Part shown: positions 1-10,209 of the stretch, in pieces
How positions within the stretch are numbered: position 1 is the first letter of the stretch
Layout: the number at the start of each line of letters is the position of its first letter
Notes under the pieces: generated by a model
The model's database searches: none
What the model saw: the letters and a program-made list of their open reading frames with translations, nothing else
What the model was told of the DNA's origin: nothing
Translations under genes and position numbers: made by a program
Origin: an uncultured Halomonas sp.
Lineage (GTDB): Bacteria > Pseudomonadota > Gammaproteobacteria > Pseudomonadales > Halomonadaceae
Length of the DNA stretch: 64,000 nucleotides
Reading direction: 5' to 3'
Assembly: GCF_947493865.1 (NCBI RefSeq)
Contig: NZ_CANLTC010000005.1
Span: 175,105-239,104 of the forward strand

Positions 1-963
1 GGTATCGGCAATCGCTGGGCCAATCGGCATACCGGCGAGCTCGCCAGTTATACCGAGGGTCGCAAGTTCGTCCATGTGGATATCGAGCCGACCCAGATCG
101 GGCGTGTGTTCTGTCCGGATTACGGCATCGTCTCGGACGCCGGCGCGGCCCTTGATCTGTTCGTTGAGATCGCCCGGGAGTGGCAGGCGGCGGGCAAGCT
201 CAAGGATCGCTCTGACTGGGCCGATTCCTGTCAGGAGCGGCGGCGCACCATGATGCGCAAGACCCATTTCGACAACGTGCCGATCAAGCCCCAGCGCGTC
301 TACGAGGAGATGAACAAGGCCTTCGGCAAGAACACCCGCTACGTCAGCACCATCGGGCTTTCCCAGATCGCCGGCGCCCAGTTCCTGCACACCTACCAGC
401 CGCGTCACTGGATCAACTGCGGCCAGGCCGGGCCATTGGGCTGGACGATTCCGGCGGCGCTCGGGGTGCGCCGGGCCGATCCGGATGCCAACATCGTCGC
501 GCTTTCCGGCGACTATGACTTCCAGTTCATGATCGAGGAGCTGGCGGTGGGCGCCCAGTTCAAGCTGCCCTACCTGCACGTGCTGGTGAACAACTCCTAC
601 CTGGGGCTGATTCGCCAGGCCCAGCGCGGCTTCGACATGGATTACTGCGTGCAGCTCTCGTTCAAGAACATCAACTACACCGATGAACAGGCGGAACTTG
701 CCGAGTACGGCGTGGATCATGTTTCGGTCGTGGAAGGGCTTGGCTGCAAGGCGCTGCGTGTCACCAAGCCCGACGAGATCGCCGGCGCCTTCGAACAGGC
801 CCAGCAGCTGATGAAAGAGCATCAGGTGCCGGTGGTGGTGGAGATCATCCTCGAGCGAGTGACCAATATTTCCATGGGCACGGATCTGGCCGGCGTCACC
901 GAGTTCGAGGAACTGGCGGAAAACGTGACCGATGCGCCGACCTGCATCGGTTCGCTGATCTGA
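1..963 (+). CDS. gcl: Glyoxylate carboligase (tartronate-semialdehyde synthase), 5'-truncated by window edge
   Basis: Condenses two glyoxylate molecules into tartronate semialdehyde and CO2 using ThDP and FAD (family knowledge). The reading frame is open from base 1, so the 320 codons seen are the C-terminal part of a protein usually near 590 residues. The ThDP-binding stretch is clear: [15 protein letters not shown] followed about 20 residues later by [13 protein letters not shown]. The stop is at 961-963. hyi follows after 75 bases with its own ribosome site, then glxR, making the classic gcl-hyi-glxR order of glyoxylate assimilation. The N-terminal half lies outside the window. Alternative ThDP enzymes such as acetolactate synthase are less likely because of the Gcl-specific ThDP region and the neighbours. 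Confidence 0.95.
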   Translation, partial: GIGNRWANRHTGELASYTEGRKFVHVDIEPTQIGRVFCPDYGIVSDAGAALDLFVEIAREWQAAGKLKDRSDWADSCQERRRTMMRKTHFDNVPIKPQRVYEEMNKAFGKNTRYVSTIGLSQIAGAQFLHTYQPRHWINCGQAGPLGWTIPAALGVRRADPDANIVALSGDYDFQFMIEELAVGAQFKLPYLHVLVNNSYLGLIRQAQRGFDMDYCVQLSFKNINYTDEQAELAEYGVDHVSVVEGLGCKALRVTKPDEIAGAFEQAQQLMKEHQVPVVVEIILERVTNISMGTDLAGVTEFEELAENVTDAPTCIGSLI

Positions 964-1038
964 CTCGAGTGCTTTGGCGCTGGTCAAGCCAGTGTCGGAC
1001 TACGATACTCGATAGCTAAATTATAAAAGGAGACCAAG

Positions 1039-1815
<777 letters not shown>

Positions 1816-1849
1816 GTTCCGGGACACAATAATTCAGTAGGAGAACGAC

Positions 1850-2737
1850 ATGAGCAAGATTGGCTTCATCGGACTGGGTATCATGGGCCGCCCCATGGCG
1901 GGGCATCTGCTGGACGCCGGCCACGAACTGGTGACCGTCAAGCGCGACAAGCCCCTGGCCAGCGAACTGGCGGACAAGGGCATGAAGGAGCTGGATGATC
2001 CCAAGGCGGTTGCCGAGCAGTCCGAAATCATCATCACCATGGTGCCGGATACCCCGGACGTGGAGCATGTGCTGTTCGCCGAGGATGGCGTCATCCATGG
2101 CCTGCAGAAGGGCGCGCTGGTCATTGACATGAGCTCCATTGCGCCGATTCCCACCCAGGAATTCGCCAAGCGCATCAAGGATGCCGGCGGTGACTACGTC
2201 GACGCACCGGTTTCCGGCGGCGAAGGCGGCGCCATCAATGCAGCGCTCACCATCATGGTCGGCGCCAGCCAGGACGCCTTCGAGCGGGCCAAGCCGATTC
2301 TCGAGGTGATGGGCAAGACCATTACCCTGATCGGTGAAAACGGCGCCGGCCAGACCTGCAAGGTCGCCAACCAGATCGTCGTGGCCCTGACCATCGAAGC
2401 CGTTGCCGAAGGCCTGTTGTTTGCTTCCAAGGCCGGCGCGGATGTCGCCAAGGTGCGCGAATCCTTGCTCGGCGGCCTGGCCCAGTCGAAGATTCTCGAC
2501 GTGCACGGCGAACGCATGATAAGCCGCAACTTCGAGCCGGGCTTCAAGGTCAAGCTGCATCAGAAAGACCTGAACCTGGCCCTGGATGGCGCGCGCACCT
2601 TGGATCTGGCACTTCCTGGAACCGCCAACGCCCAGCAACTGCTACAGGCCTGCGTGGCCAACGGCGGCGCCGAGTGGGATCATTCGGGTATTCTGCGGGC
2701 GCTGGAGAAGCTGGCCGATCATGAGGTCGGTAAGTAA
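1850..2737 (+). CDS. glxR: 2-hydroxy-3-oxopropionate (tartronate semialdehyde) reductase
   Basis: Reduces tartronate semialdehyde to D-glycerate with NAD(P)H (family knowledge). The protein has 295 residues, the usual length for beta-hydroxyacid dehydrogenases. It starts with the Rossmann motif GFIGLGIMGRPMAGHL, then shows the substrate motif DAPVSGGEGGA and the catalytic-lysine helix GAGQTCKVANQI. The ATG at 1850 is preceded by TAGGAG (1838-1843). It is the last gene before a clear terminator at 2780-2814, so gcl-hyi-glxR looks like one transcript and the glycerate kinase downstream may have its own promoter. GarR is a close paralogue, but the context favours GlxR. Confidence 0.93.
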   Translation: MSKIGFIGLGIMGRPMAGHLLDAGHELVTVKRDKPLASELADKGMKELDDPKAVAEQSEIIITMVPDTPDVEHVLFAEDGVIHGLQKGALVIDMSSIAPIPTQEFAKRIKDAGGDYVDAPVSGGEGGAINAALTIMVGASQDAFERAKPILEVMGKTITLIGENGAGQTCKVANQIVVALTIEAVAEGLLFASKAGADVAKVRESLLGGLAQSKILDVHGERMISRNFEPGFKVKLHQKDLNLALDGARTLDLALPGTANAQQLLQACVANGGAEWDHSGILRALEKLADHEVGK

Positions 2738-2779
2738 GCACGGGCTCTGAGCGACGCAAGGACCCCATGGGCTTCAATG

Positions 2780-2814
2780 ACCGGCGACCGCTATTGCGCG
2801 TCCGCCGGTTTTTT
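2780..2814 (+). terminator. Rho-independent terminator after glxR
   Basis: ACCGGCG at 2780-2786 pairs with CGCCGGT at 2803-2809, and six T follow directly. It lies 42 bases after the glxR stop. Confidence 0.75.
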
Positions 2815-2870
2815 GTAGGCTGTTCGTTATTTACATGCTCAACGAGCATGTCCTGTTGAGGAGTCGCGAC

Positions 2871-4172
2871 ATGAGCGCCAACGTTTCCTTTGCCGATCGT
2901 GATACCGCGCGGGATTGGCTCACGCGCCTCGCCTATACGGCGATTGCCGCCGTGCATCCTGCCAATCTATTACCGGACCAACTGCCCGAGCCGCCCAAGG
3001 GGCGCACCGTGGTGGTGGGTGCGGGCAAGGCCGCCGCCGCCATGGCCAAGGCGTTGGAGGAAGCCTGGCAGGCGAGAACTCCCGACGCCGAGCTTTCGGG
3101 CCTGGTGGTGACCCGCTACGGCCATGGCGAGACGTGCCGGCACATCGAGGTGCTGGAAGCCTCGCACCCCATGCCGGATGAACTCGGCGAGCAGGCGGCC
3201 AAGCGTATGCTCGAGGCGGTCGCGCCGTTGGGTGAGGACGATCTGGTCATCGCCCTGGTCTCCGGCGGCGGTTCGGCGCTGATGACGCTACCGGCGCCAG
3301 GCCTGACTTTGGCGCAGAAGCAAGCACTCTCGAAGGAGTTGCTGCGTTGTGGCGCTCCGATCAGTGAGATCAACACCGTCCGCCGGCACCTGTCGGCCAT
3401 CAAGGGTGGTCGCCTGGCCGCCGCCGCGCATCCGGCCCGGGTGGTGACCTATCTCATCTCCGACGTGCCCGGCGACGAGCCCACCCTCATCGCCTCCGGC
3501 CCGACACTGCCGGACGACTCCACTCCCGGCGACGCCCTGGCCATCCTCGACGCCCGCGGTATCGAAATACCCGAGCAGGTGCGCCGGCATCTGGAAACTG
3601 ATGATACCGCGCCGCAACGCGACGATGCCGGTTTCGCCCGGGACGAGGCGGTGGTGCTGGCGCGGGCGGCGGACGCCCTGGAAGCGGCACGTCATGAGGC
3701 CGAAGCCGCCGGGATGGAAGTACGCCTGTTGGGCGACGACCTGGAAGGCGAGGCCCGAGAGCTGGGAGGCGAGCATGCGGCAATGGCGTTGGCGGCACGA
3801 GACGAATTTAGGCGTCCGCTCTTGATTCTGTCCGGCGGCGAGACCAGTGTTACCGTACACGGTGATGGCCGGGGCGGTCGCAACGTCGAATACCTGCTAG
3901 GCATGTTCGCTGCACTAGAAGGCGCGGAAGGCATCCATGCACTTGCCATCGACACCGATGGCATCGACGGCTCCGAGGATAATGCGGGGGCTCTGATCGG
4001 CCCGGGCACCTGGCAGCGCGCCCAGGACGCTCAGCTGTCGGCAACGGATTATCTGGAGCGCAACGACGCCTACAGCTTCTTCGACGCGCTCGATGAGCTG
4101 ATCGTGACCGGCCCGACCCGTACCAACGTCAACGATTTTCGCGCCATTCTGGTGCTACCGAGGAACTCATGA
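2871..4172 (+). CDS. ttuD: Glycerate 2-kinase (MOFRL family)
   Basis: Phosphorylates D-glycerate, most likely to 2-phosphoglycerate as known for the TtuD/GckA MOFRL family, feeding lower glycolysis. An upstream ATG at 2835 is in frame, but TGAGGAG at 2857-2863 sits seven bases before ATG 2871, so that start is chosen (433 residues). Visible family features are [72 protein letters not shown] and the MOFRL part [19 protein letters not shown] with [14 protein letters not shown]. Its last four bases (ATGA) overlap the start of the pyruvate kinase gene, so the two are translationally coupled. Alternative symbol: gckA. Confidence 0.93.
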   Translation: MSANVSFADRDTARDWLTRLAYTAIAAVHPANLLPDQLPEPPKGRTVVVGAGKAAAAMAKALEEAWQARTPDAELSGLVVTRYGHGETCRHIEVLEASHPMPDELGEQAAKRMLEAVAPLGEDDLVIALVSGGGSALMTLPAPGLTLAQKQALSKELLRCGAPISEINTVRRHLSAIKGGRLAAAAHPARVVTYLISDVPGDEPTLIASGPTLPDDSTPGDALAILDARGIEIPEQVRRHLETDDTAPQRDDAGFARDEAVVLARAADALEAARHEAEAAGMEVRLLGDDLEGEARELGGEHAAMALAARDEFRRPLLILSGGETSVTVHGDGRGGRNVEYLLGMFAALEGAEGIHALAIDTDGIDGSEDNAGALIGPGTWQRAQDAQLSATDYLERNDAYSFFDALDELIVTGPTRTNVNDFRAILVLPRNS

Positions 4173-5623
4173 ATCCGATGCCACACGCTCCCATCCGCCG
4201 CACCAAGATCGTCGCCACCCTGGGGCCAGCCAGCGATCGTGACGGCGTACTCGACGCCCTGATCAAGGGTGGCGTCGATGTGGTACGCCTGAACTTCTCC
4301 CACGGCAGCCCCGAGGATCATCGCAAGCGCCTACTGGCGGTTCGCGAAGCGGCGGAGCGCCATGGCCGTACCGTTGCCGCCCTGGGTGATCTGCAAGGGC
4401 CTAAGATTCGTATCGCACGTTTCGCCGAAGGGGCGGTGGAACTTGAGGAAGGCCAGTCGTTCATCATCGACATGTCTCTGGAGCGGGACGCCGGCAACGC
4501 GGAACAGGTGGGCTGCGATTACAAGACCCTGGCGGAGGATGTCTCTGCTGGCGACGTGCTGCTGCTCGATGACGGTCGTCTGGAACTGGTGGTCGACAAG
4601 GTCGAGCATCCCCGAGTGCATACCACCGTGCGAGTCGGCGGCAAGCTTTCCAACAACAAGGGCATCAACAAGCAGGGCGGCGGGCTTTCGGCGGCGGCGC
4701 TGACCGACAAGGATCGGGAAGACCTCAAGACCGCCATCGACATTGGCGTCGATTATCTGGCGGTCTCTTTCCCGCGCAATGCGGCGGACATGCAGCTGGC
4801 CCGGGAACTGCTCGGCGAAGACGGCAAGGATATCGGCCTGGTGGCCAAGATCGAGCGGGCCGAAGCGGTAGGCGACGAGCAGACCTTGGACGACATCATC
4901 CGCGCTTCCGAGGCGGTGATGGTGGCCCGGGGCGACCTTGGCGTAGAGATTGGCGACGCCCAACTGATCGGCATCCAGAAGCGCATCATCCAGCGTGCCA
5001 GGACCCTCAATCGCGCGGTCATCACCGCCACCCAGATGATGGAGTCGATGATCACCTCGCCGTTGCCGACCCGGGCGGAGGTGTTCGATGTCGCAAACGC
5101 GGTGCTCGATGGCACCGACGCGGTGATGCTGTCCGCTGAAACCGCCGCCGGCGACTATCCCGTGGAAACCATCGAGGCCATGAAGCGCCTGTGCCTGGGC
5201 GCGGAGCGCGAACGTGCCGCCCAGGAGTCCGGTCATCGTATTCATGAAGGCTTCTCGCGTATCGACGAGACCGTAGCGCTATCGGCCATGTATGCCGCCA
5301 ACCACCTGACCGGGGTCGCCGCCATCGCCAGCATGACATCCAGCGGTTACACCCCGCTGATCGCCTCGCGGATTCGCTCCGGGCTGCCCATCGTCGGCCT
5401 GGCCCACAATCCCATCGCCCAGCGACGCATGGCCTTGTATCGCGGCGTGGTGTCATTGCCCTTCGATACCAGCGACATGGCGGCGGACGAACTGGACGCC
5501 CGGGCGCTGGAGCTGCTCGAGAAGCATGGGTTGGTCAGCCAGGGCGACGAAGTGATCCTGACCCGGGGCGATCACATGAATGCCCACGGTGGCACCAATA
5601 CCATGAAGATCCTGCAGGCCTGA
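4169..5623 (+). CDS. pyk: Pyruvate kinase
   Basis: Converts phosphoenolpyruvate and ADP to pyruvate and ATP. The 484 residues are the usual length. Signatures seen: N-terminal [48 protein letters not shown] containing the active-site Lys and Glu, [11 protein letters not shown], and [11 protein letters not shown]...[22 protein letters not shown]. The C-terminal domain is complete. The ATG overlaps the glycerate kinase stop. Glycerate to 2-phosphoglycerate to PEP (by enolase encoded elsewhere) to pyruvate gives a plausible complete exit route, and pyk next to gcl/ttuD genes is a known arrangement. I cannot assign the PykA or PykF isozyme type from sequence alone. Confidence 0.96.
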   Translation: MNPMPHAPIRRTKIVATLGPASDRDGVLDALIKGGVDVVRLNFSHGSPEDHRKRLLAVREAAERHGRTVAALGDLQGPKIRIARFAEGAVELEEGQSFIIDMSLERDAGNAEQVGCDYKTLAEDVSAGDVLLLDDGRLELVVDKVEHPRVHTTVRVGGKLSNNKGINKQGGGLSAAALTDKDREDLKTAIDIGVDYLAVSFPRNAADMQLARELLGEDGKDIGLVAKIERAEAVGDEQTLDDIIRASEAVMVARGDLGVEIGDAQLIGIQKRIIQRARTLNRAVITATQMMESMITSPLPTRAEVFDVANAVLDGTDAVMLSAETAAGDYPVETIEAMKRLCLGAERERAAQESGHRIHEGFSRIDETVALSAMYAANHLTGVAAIASMTSSGYTPLIASRIRSGLPIVGLAHNPIAQRRMALYRGVVSLPFDTSDMAADELDARALELLEKHGLVSQGDEVILTRGDHMNAHGGTNTMKILQA

Positions 5624-5652
5624 CAGGCTGCAAGAGCGGTCTTGAGGAAACG

Positions 5653-5679
5653 ACGGGGCGCTGAGCGCCCCGTTTTCTT
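5653..5679 (+). terminator. Rho-independent terminator after pyk
   Basis: Perfect stem ACGGGGCGC (5653-5661) and GCGCCCCGT (5665-5673) with loop TGA, followed by TTTTCTT. It lies 29 bases after the pyk stop. Confidence 0.85.
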
Positions 5680-5810
5680 GGCTTGCGCAATGGCTAACTT
5701 GACGCACATCAGGGTTCGGGCTCGAGACAGCCGTTAGGATGTGGTTTGCCTAACGCGCCAGCTTTGTTATCGAGCTAGCTTTTCTACCAAGCAAGAACCC
5801 TGGATATGCC

Positions 5811-6284
5811 ATGTCATTGCCATCGTTGTCCTTGTTGCCTCCTTCTCCGGCGCGGTTGATTCGCGCCCTCGACCCGCGTCTTCCCTTGGCGGTCAAGCGC
5901 CGCTTGGTGGAGCCGCCGCTCAATCATGCGTTTGCCGGCCCCCTCGAGGAAGGGGAATTCGATGCGCTGGAAGGGCGTCATCTGTCTCTAAGTATCAAGG
6001 ATCTGGGCGTGAACCTGACGCTGAGCCACCGGCATCGTCGCCTGGTGCTGGTAGAGGGCCCAGGGGAAGCCTGCATCCGAGGCGGCTGGCGTGAATTCCT
6101 GTGCCTGGCGACTCGTCGCGAGGACCCGGATAGCCTGTTTTTTCAGCGCCGTCTGATAATCGAAGGCGACACTGAGCTTGGCCTCATGGTCAAGAATCTG
6201 CTCGATGGTCTTGAAGAGGGCCTGGCTCAGGGTCGCCTTGGCGATTGGCTGGAACGCATCGAACGCCTTACGCGCCGTGACTGA
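5811..6284 (+). CDS. ubiT: UbiT: SCP2-domain accessory factor for O2-independent ubiquinone synthesis
   Basis: The 157-residue protein matches the UbiT (YhbT) type of SCP2 sterol-carrier proteins: an N-terminal segment rich in Leu and Pro, then an SCP2-like domain with FDALEGRHLSLSIKDLG, LVLVEGPGEACIRGG, LCLATRREDPDSLFFQRRL and the closing EGDTELGLMVKNLLDGL. UbiT is known to bind isoprenoid quinone precursors and to act with UbiU and UbiV in anaerobic ubiquinone synthesis. Here ubiU-ubiV lie just downstream on the opposite strand, pointing toward ubiT, whereas in E. coli the genes diverge. A MITE-like element fills the gap between the two 3' ends. The start is set at the first ATG; no strong ribosome site is visible. 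Confidence 0.85.
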   Translation: MSLPSLSLLPPSPARLIRALDPRLPLAVKRRLVEPPLNHAFAGPLEEGEFDALEGRHLSLSIKDLGVNLTLSHRHRRLVLVEGPGEACIRGGWREFLCLATRREDPDSLFFQRRLIIEGDTELGLMVKNLLDGLEEGLAQGRLGDWLERIERLTRRD

Positions 6285-6302
6285 GGCGCCATGTTGCGTT
6301 AG

Positions 6303-6460
6303 GGAAGCGCTGAATAAATCGGCGAATGGAATGAAGCGCAAGGCGCACGGCACGCAGAAGGCGAGACATAACATGGAGTTAGGCGAGCCTCGACCGGGCT
6401 GGCGCACCAATACCGCGCAACGCAGCGATTCGTCCATGCAGACATTTATTCAGTGTTTCC
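6303..6460. mobile_element. MITE-like element, copy 1 (158 bp)
   Basis: The 17-bp ends are imperfect inverted repeats: left GGAAGCGCTGAATAAAT (6303-6319), right ATTTATTCAGTGTTTCC (6444-6460). A perfect 4-bp direct repeat TTAG flanks them (6299-6302 and 6461-6464). This has the form of a target duplication of the YTAR type used by IS5-like elements (inference). No transposase is encoded. A longer relative lies at 24241-24471 in the opposite orientation. The two share the terminal ~50 bp, an inner block CGACCGGGCTGGCGCACCA and the right end. The right TTAG overlaps the ubiV stop codon. Confidence 0.8.
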
Positions 6461-7360
6461 TTAGCTGATCGTTGCGTGGCTATTATCCATCCCCGGCCTC
6501 CCGTGCCAATAGCCATCACAGATCTCGGCCTCGATGAGAACAAGCGGATCGGCGGGAGGAAGTTCGCCGCGCCTGGCCTGATCGAAGGCGTGAACGACCT
6601 CCGCCATGGCGTTGGCCCGGGGACTCAGGCGCGCCACGCCGACGCCCATCGACTGCATGTCGGGGATTTCACGGCGTAGATCCTGGCAGGCACCCGACAG
6701 AGTCTGAGTACCGTTGAGTGTGAATACGCCCTTGGCCTCCTGGGAGCGCAGGGCCAGCCCCTCGGGATACTGCTGGCAGACGAACTGGCAACGATCCTTG
6801 GGATATTGATGGCGACGGGCGGTGAAGCAGCGCGCCGACCAGGCCAGGGGCAGGTGGCCGTAGGCGAACACCTCGCAGGGCTGTTCGAGCCCTTCCCGGG
6901 CGCATTCGTCGAGCAAGGTGGCGAGATCGTCCCGGGGCATCTCCACCGGGGCGTTCCAGCGCTGCATGCCGGCCTTGGCCAGCACACCGATGGCCGCCGG
7001 GTTGTAAAGGTTCAACGATGCACCGGCGATGAAGGGCAGGTTTGCCTCGATCAATAGCTGCAGGGCGCTCTGGTCGTTGGCTTCCACCAGGAACTCGCCG
7101 TTGGCGCACAGCTTGCGCAGACCGCGCAGGTCCGCTTCGGATTCGATCAGCGTCTGGGAAGAGAGCACCACCTGCTTGCCGCTTTGAGCAAGCTCACGAC
7201 CGATGCCCAGCCAGTCGTCGAGCTTCATGTCCCGGCGTCGGGAGCAGACGGTTTCTCCCAGATAGACAATCTCCACCGGCCAGTCGGCGGCATCACGATA
7301 GAAATCGGCGTAGCGTTCGCGGGTCCAATAGAACAGTACCGGGCCGAGTGAAAGTTGCAT
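6461..7360 (-). CDS. ubiV: UbiV: U32-family Fe-S protein of O2-independent ubiquinone synthesis
   Basis: With UbiU it forms the complex that hydroxylates the ubiquinone ring without O2 (family knowledge). An in-frame ATG exists at 7390, but AAGGAG (complement of 7367-7372) precedes ATG 7360. This start gives the family N-terminus MQLSLGPVLFYW and places a cysteine at residue 39, the first of the four 4Fe-4S ligands known in E. coli UbiV. The other three appear in ARCFTARRHQYPKDRCQFVC. The resulting 299 residues fit the family. It lies 10 bases after ubiU and is clearly co-transcribed. The stop codon TAA is part of the TTAG duplication of the MITE, so the insertion lies immediately at the gene end. 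Confidence 0.92.
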   Translation of the reverse strand: MQLSLGPVLFYWTRERYADFYRDAADWPVEIVYLGETVCSRRRDMKLDDWLGIGRELAQSGKQVVLSSQTLIESEADLRGLRKLCANGEFLVEANDQSALQLLIEANLPFIAGASLNLYNPAAIGVLAKAGMQRWNAPVEMPRDDLATLLDECAREGLEQPCEVFAYGHLPLAWSARCFTARRHQYPKDRCQFVCQQYPEGLALRSQEAKGVFTLNGTQTLSGACQDLRREIPDMQSMGVGVARLSPRANAMAEVVHAFDQARRGELPPADPLVLIEAEICDGYWHGRPGMDNSHATIS

Positions 7361-7370
7361 GAGTATCTCC

Positions 7371-8366
7371 TTATTTCCAGCGTCGTTCATAGGCGCCTAG
7401 CGTCGTGGTGGCGCCCTCGGAGAGTTCGCCCAGATCGGCCTGCCAGCTCGGCTCCGGTTGAAAGCGTTCGGGATTGCTGTCGAGCCGGTCCAGGGCCTGG
7501 CGCCAGATGCCCGCCACCTTTGATACATAGGCCGGGCTTCGCTGCCGCCCTTCGATCTTCACCGCGCTGATGCCTAGCGCCTTGAGCTCCGGCAATAGAT
7601 CCAGGGTGTTGAGGCTGGTGGGCTCCTCGATGGCGTGATAGATCTCACCCTCCACCTCGAAGCGCCCCTTGCACAGGGTCGGGTAGCCGGCGCGCTCGCC
7701 TTCGCCGAAGCGGTCGATCAGCACGCCGCCCAGGCGGGATTCCAGGCCTCGAGGAGTTTCTTCCCAGCGCACGTGGGCGGCAGGAGAGCATACCCCCCGG
7801 GTGTTGGGGGATTCGCCGGTGAGATAGGAGGATAGATAGCAGCGTCCTTCCGCCATGATGCACAAACTGCCGAAAGCGAACACCTCGAGTTCCACTGGAC
7901 TCTGGCGGGCCAGGTCGCGTACCTGGGTCATGGACAGCACGCGCGGCAGCACCGCGCGCTTGATGCCGAAATGCTCATGATAGAAGCGCAGCGCCTCGTG
8001 GCTGGTAGCGGAACCCTGAACGGAGAGGTGGCGGGCCAGGTCGGGATGGCGCCGGGCGGCATAGTCGAGCAGACCCAGATCCGCCATTATCACGGCATCC
8101 ACGCCGAGATCCGCCGCCTGCTCCACGGCCTTCGTCCACTGGGACCAGCCAGCTGGCTGCGGGTAAGTGTTGATGGCGCAGAACACCCGCTTGCCACGAG
8201 AGTGAGCGTAGGCGATGCCTTCCCGGGCGCGCTTGTCGGTAAAGTTGAGACCGGCGAACTGACGGGCGTTGGTGGCGTTCTGAAAACCGAAATAGACCGC
8301 GTCCGCGCCTTCGTCCACGGCGCGTTTCAGGGCGGGCAGATTACCCGCCGGACAGACCAGCTCCAT
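7371..8366 (-). CDS. ubiU: UbiU: U32-peptidase-like Fe-S protein of O2-independent ubiquinone synthesis
   Basis: The 331-residue protein begins MELVCPAGNLPALKRAVDEG, typical of YhbU/UbiU. Counting residues places cysteines at 169, 176, 193 and 232, exactly the four positions known to hold the 4Fe-4S cluster in E. coli UbiU (motifs GSLCIMAEGRC, TRGVCSPA, YPTLCKGRF). CAGGAGTT lies just before the ATG. It is the first gene of the ubiU-ubiV pair. Upstream (8393-8438) are a perfect GTTCAT/ATGAAC inverted repeat and an Fnr-like half-matched box, which would fit oxygen control but are weak evidence. Confidence 0.94.
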   Translation of the reverse strand: MELVCPAGNLPALKRAVDEGADAVYFGFQNATNARQFAGLNFTDKRAREGIAYAHSRGKRVFCAINTYPQPAGWSQWTKAVEQAADLGVDAVIMADLGLLDYAARRHPDLARHLSVQGSATSHEALRFYHEHFGIKRAVLPRVLSMTQVRDLARQSPVELEVFAFGSLCIMAEGRCYLSSYLTGESPNTRGVCSPAAHVRWEETPRGLESRLGGVLIDRFGEGERAGYPTLCKGRFEVEGEIYHAIEEPTSLNTLDLLPELKALGISAVKIEGRQRSPAYVSKVAGIWRQALDRLDSNPERFQPEPSWQADLGELSEGATTTLGAYERRWK

Positions 8367-8625
8367 GGTGAACTCCTGGCTGAAGAAAATTTGTTCATAC
8401 TAGATGAACGAATAGCGGCAGAAGTTGATGCGTGTCATGAAGGGAGGAGTTTAATAAGCTGGCAAGCATTTTCGCCAAATTGATAGGGGTGTGCGTTGCA
8501 AGGCGATGTATGGTCGGCATGCGGGCGCACTTTCATTGCGCTTAGCAAGCGATGGAGTTGCTACTCGTCGGTTTTTGCCTCCAAAAAGTCATTAAGGGGA
8601 CGGTGCTTGGGATCTGCACGTTGTA

Positions 8626-9345
8626 CTAGCCGTCACAAATCGCGGCGATTACCTTGCCGGTATGCTGCACGTGTTCGGTAAGCAGCCGTCGAGCGAGTTC
8701 GGCGTCCCGGGCCTTGAGTGCCTCGAGTATCTCGCGGTGCTCATTGGCCGACTCATGCCAGCGTCCGAACTTGCCCAGCGCCAGATAGCGCGCCCTTTCC
8801 AGGCGACCGAGGAGCCGTTGATGGGTTTCAGTAAGAACCGGATTCTTGGCTCCAGCCACTAGCAGCGCATGGATGCGCTGATTCATTTCGAAGTAACGGT
8901 TCAGGTCACCCTTGTCGACGAGTCGCTCGAGGCGCTCTTGCAGGGCCTCGAGACGATTGATCTCGGTATTGGTCATGCGCTGCGCCGCCAGGCCGATGGC
9001 CATGCTTTCGAGGCCGGCCTCCACTTCGAACAGATGTTCCAGTTCCAGTGCGTCGATCGGGGCGACAACGGCGTTTCTATGGCGTCGAAGGATCACCAGG
9101 CCCTCGGCGGCCAGTTTCTTTATGGCCTCACGCAGCGGTGTGCGCGAGATGTCCAGCAATTCGCATAGTTCCGGTTCCGCCAAGCGTTCGTTGGGCTTGA
9201 GTTCACCCCGCACTATCATGAGATGCAGGGCTTGATGAGCCTGTTCCGCAAGCGATATAGTCCGGATGCGCTGGCGTGTCGGGGCGCCGAGGGAAGCCTC
9301 GGTTCTTTCCTCTTGCACTGCAGATGGCGGGCCATCAGCCGTCAT
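8626..9345 (-). CDS. GntR-family regulator, FCD (FadR-like) type, 1
   Basis: A 239-residue DNA-binding regulator. After a charged N-terminal tail, the winged helix-turn-helix runs from about residue 30 to 95 (SLAEQAHQALHLMIVRGELKP, RLAEPELCELLDISRTPLREA, VILRRHRNAVVAP). An all-helical FCD ligand domain follows (about 105-230) with the metal-site type helices around NQRIHALLVAGAKNP and ANEHREILEALKARD. GGAG lies about ten bases before the start. It is the last gene of the leftward series racemase/TRAP/GntR and probably responds to the transported carboxylate (inference). It resembles GntR 2 (13333-14043) in layout but is not a recent duplicate. Confidence 0.88.
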   Translation of the reverse strand: MTADGPPSAVQEERTEASLGAPTRQRIRTISLAEQAHQALHLMIVRGELKPNERLAEPELCELLDISRTPLREAIKKLAAEGLVILRRHRNAVVAPIDALELEHLFEVEAGLESMAIGLAAQRMTNTEINRLEALQERLERLVDKGDLNRYFEMNQRIHALLVAGAKNPVLTETHQRLLGRLERARYLALGKFGRWHESANEHREILEALKARDAELARRLLTEHVQHTGKVIAAICDG

Positions 9346-9427
9346 GTCGGTACTCCGCGGTCATTAGTCAACTTCCTTCCATAGGCCAGATCACGGCCAT
9401 GGATCAGCCTTGCAGCATCCACGCTAT

Positions 9428-10180
9428 TCAATCCTGGGGCTGGCGTCCAACCAACGCAGCGAGAGCGGTACCAAGTCCCTTGCAGGGCTTGCTTGGCGGT
9501 TGGGTATAGCTGCCGGCCGCTGGCGCGGTGCAAGCCATATCCACCATGGCCTGGGCCTGAGTCAAGGCACAGGTCACGCCATCGATGGCGGGGACCGGCA
9601 TTCGGTCGGCCACGGAACGGGCCAGACCCGCCAGGGGGGCGCCGGCCAGGATCAACACATCGGCACCGTCCTCTTCCACGGCGCGGCGACCCAGTTCGAC
9701 CAGACGCTCGCCCTGATTCTCCTGCACGCGGCCGATATGCTGCAATGGCTCGTCCAGGGCGCGAATGCTCGCCAGGCGCCCTTCGAGACCGTAGGTGGCA
9801 ATGCATTCGCGATACCAGGCCTGGATGCGCTGGGAGATGGCAATCACCGAAAAGCGTCCCCCCTGCTGGCAGGCCGTCATCACTGCCGCTTCGGTCATGC
9901 CCACTACCGGTATCGGCAGGACTTCACGCAGGGCGGTAAGGCCGGGATCGCCAAAGGCGGCGACCACAACGGCATCGTGCTGTGCGTAGTGCTCGGCGGC
10001 GATCTGCAGGGCGGCATAGCCGCCGATCAAGGCTTCGGCGCGAGTTTCGATATAGGCCACACCGAAGGGTGCGGTGGTCATGGTCAGCTCATTGCCGGGG
10101 CGAAGGCTTCGAGAGGCTTCCGCCTCGATCAGACGGGTCACGTCCGAGGAAATATTAGGATTGATCACCAGCAGTTTCAT
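9428..10180 (-). CDS. Asp/Glu/hydantoin racemase-family protein lacking the usual catalytic cysteines
   Basis: The 250-residue protein starts MKLLVINPNIS, the hallmark of hydantoin/allantoin racemases, and has the two-domain layout with GMTEAAVMTAC at mid-length. Active members use two Cys, one in a C-F-x-D-P-G motif and one in a L-G-C-x-G motif. Here these stretches read VVVAAFGDPGL and LILAGAPLAGLA, so I see Ala and Gly-Ala where Cys is expected. It may be a non-racemising subfamily or use another mechanism. AAGGAAC precedes the start. It lies downstream of a TRAP transporter in the same direction, separated by a strong hairpin. The family call is fairly sure; the reaction is unknown. Confidence 0.72.
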   Translation of the reverse strand: MKLLVINPNISSDVTRLIEAEASRSLRPGNELTMTTAPFGVAYIETRAEALIGGYAALQIAAEHYAQHDAVVVAAFGDPGLTALREVLPIPVVGMTEAAVMTACQQGGRFSVIAISQRIQAWYRECIATYGLEGRLASIRALDEPLQHIGRVQENQGERLVELGRRAVEEDGADVLILAGAPLAGLARSVADRMPVPAIDGVTCALTQAQAMVDMACTAPAAGSYTQPPSKPCKGLGTALAALVGRQPQD

Positions 10181-10209
10181 GGCATGTTCCTTGAAGCAAG
10201 AATCAGGTA

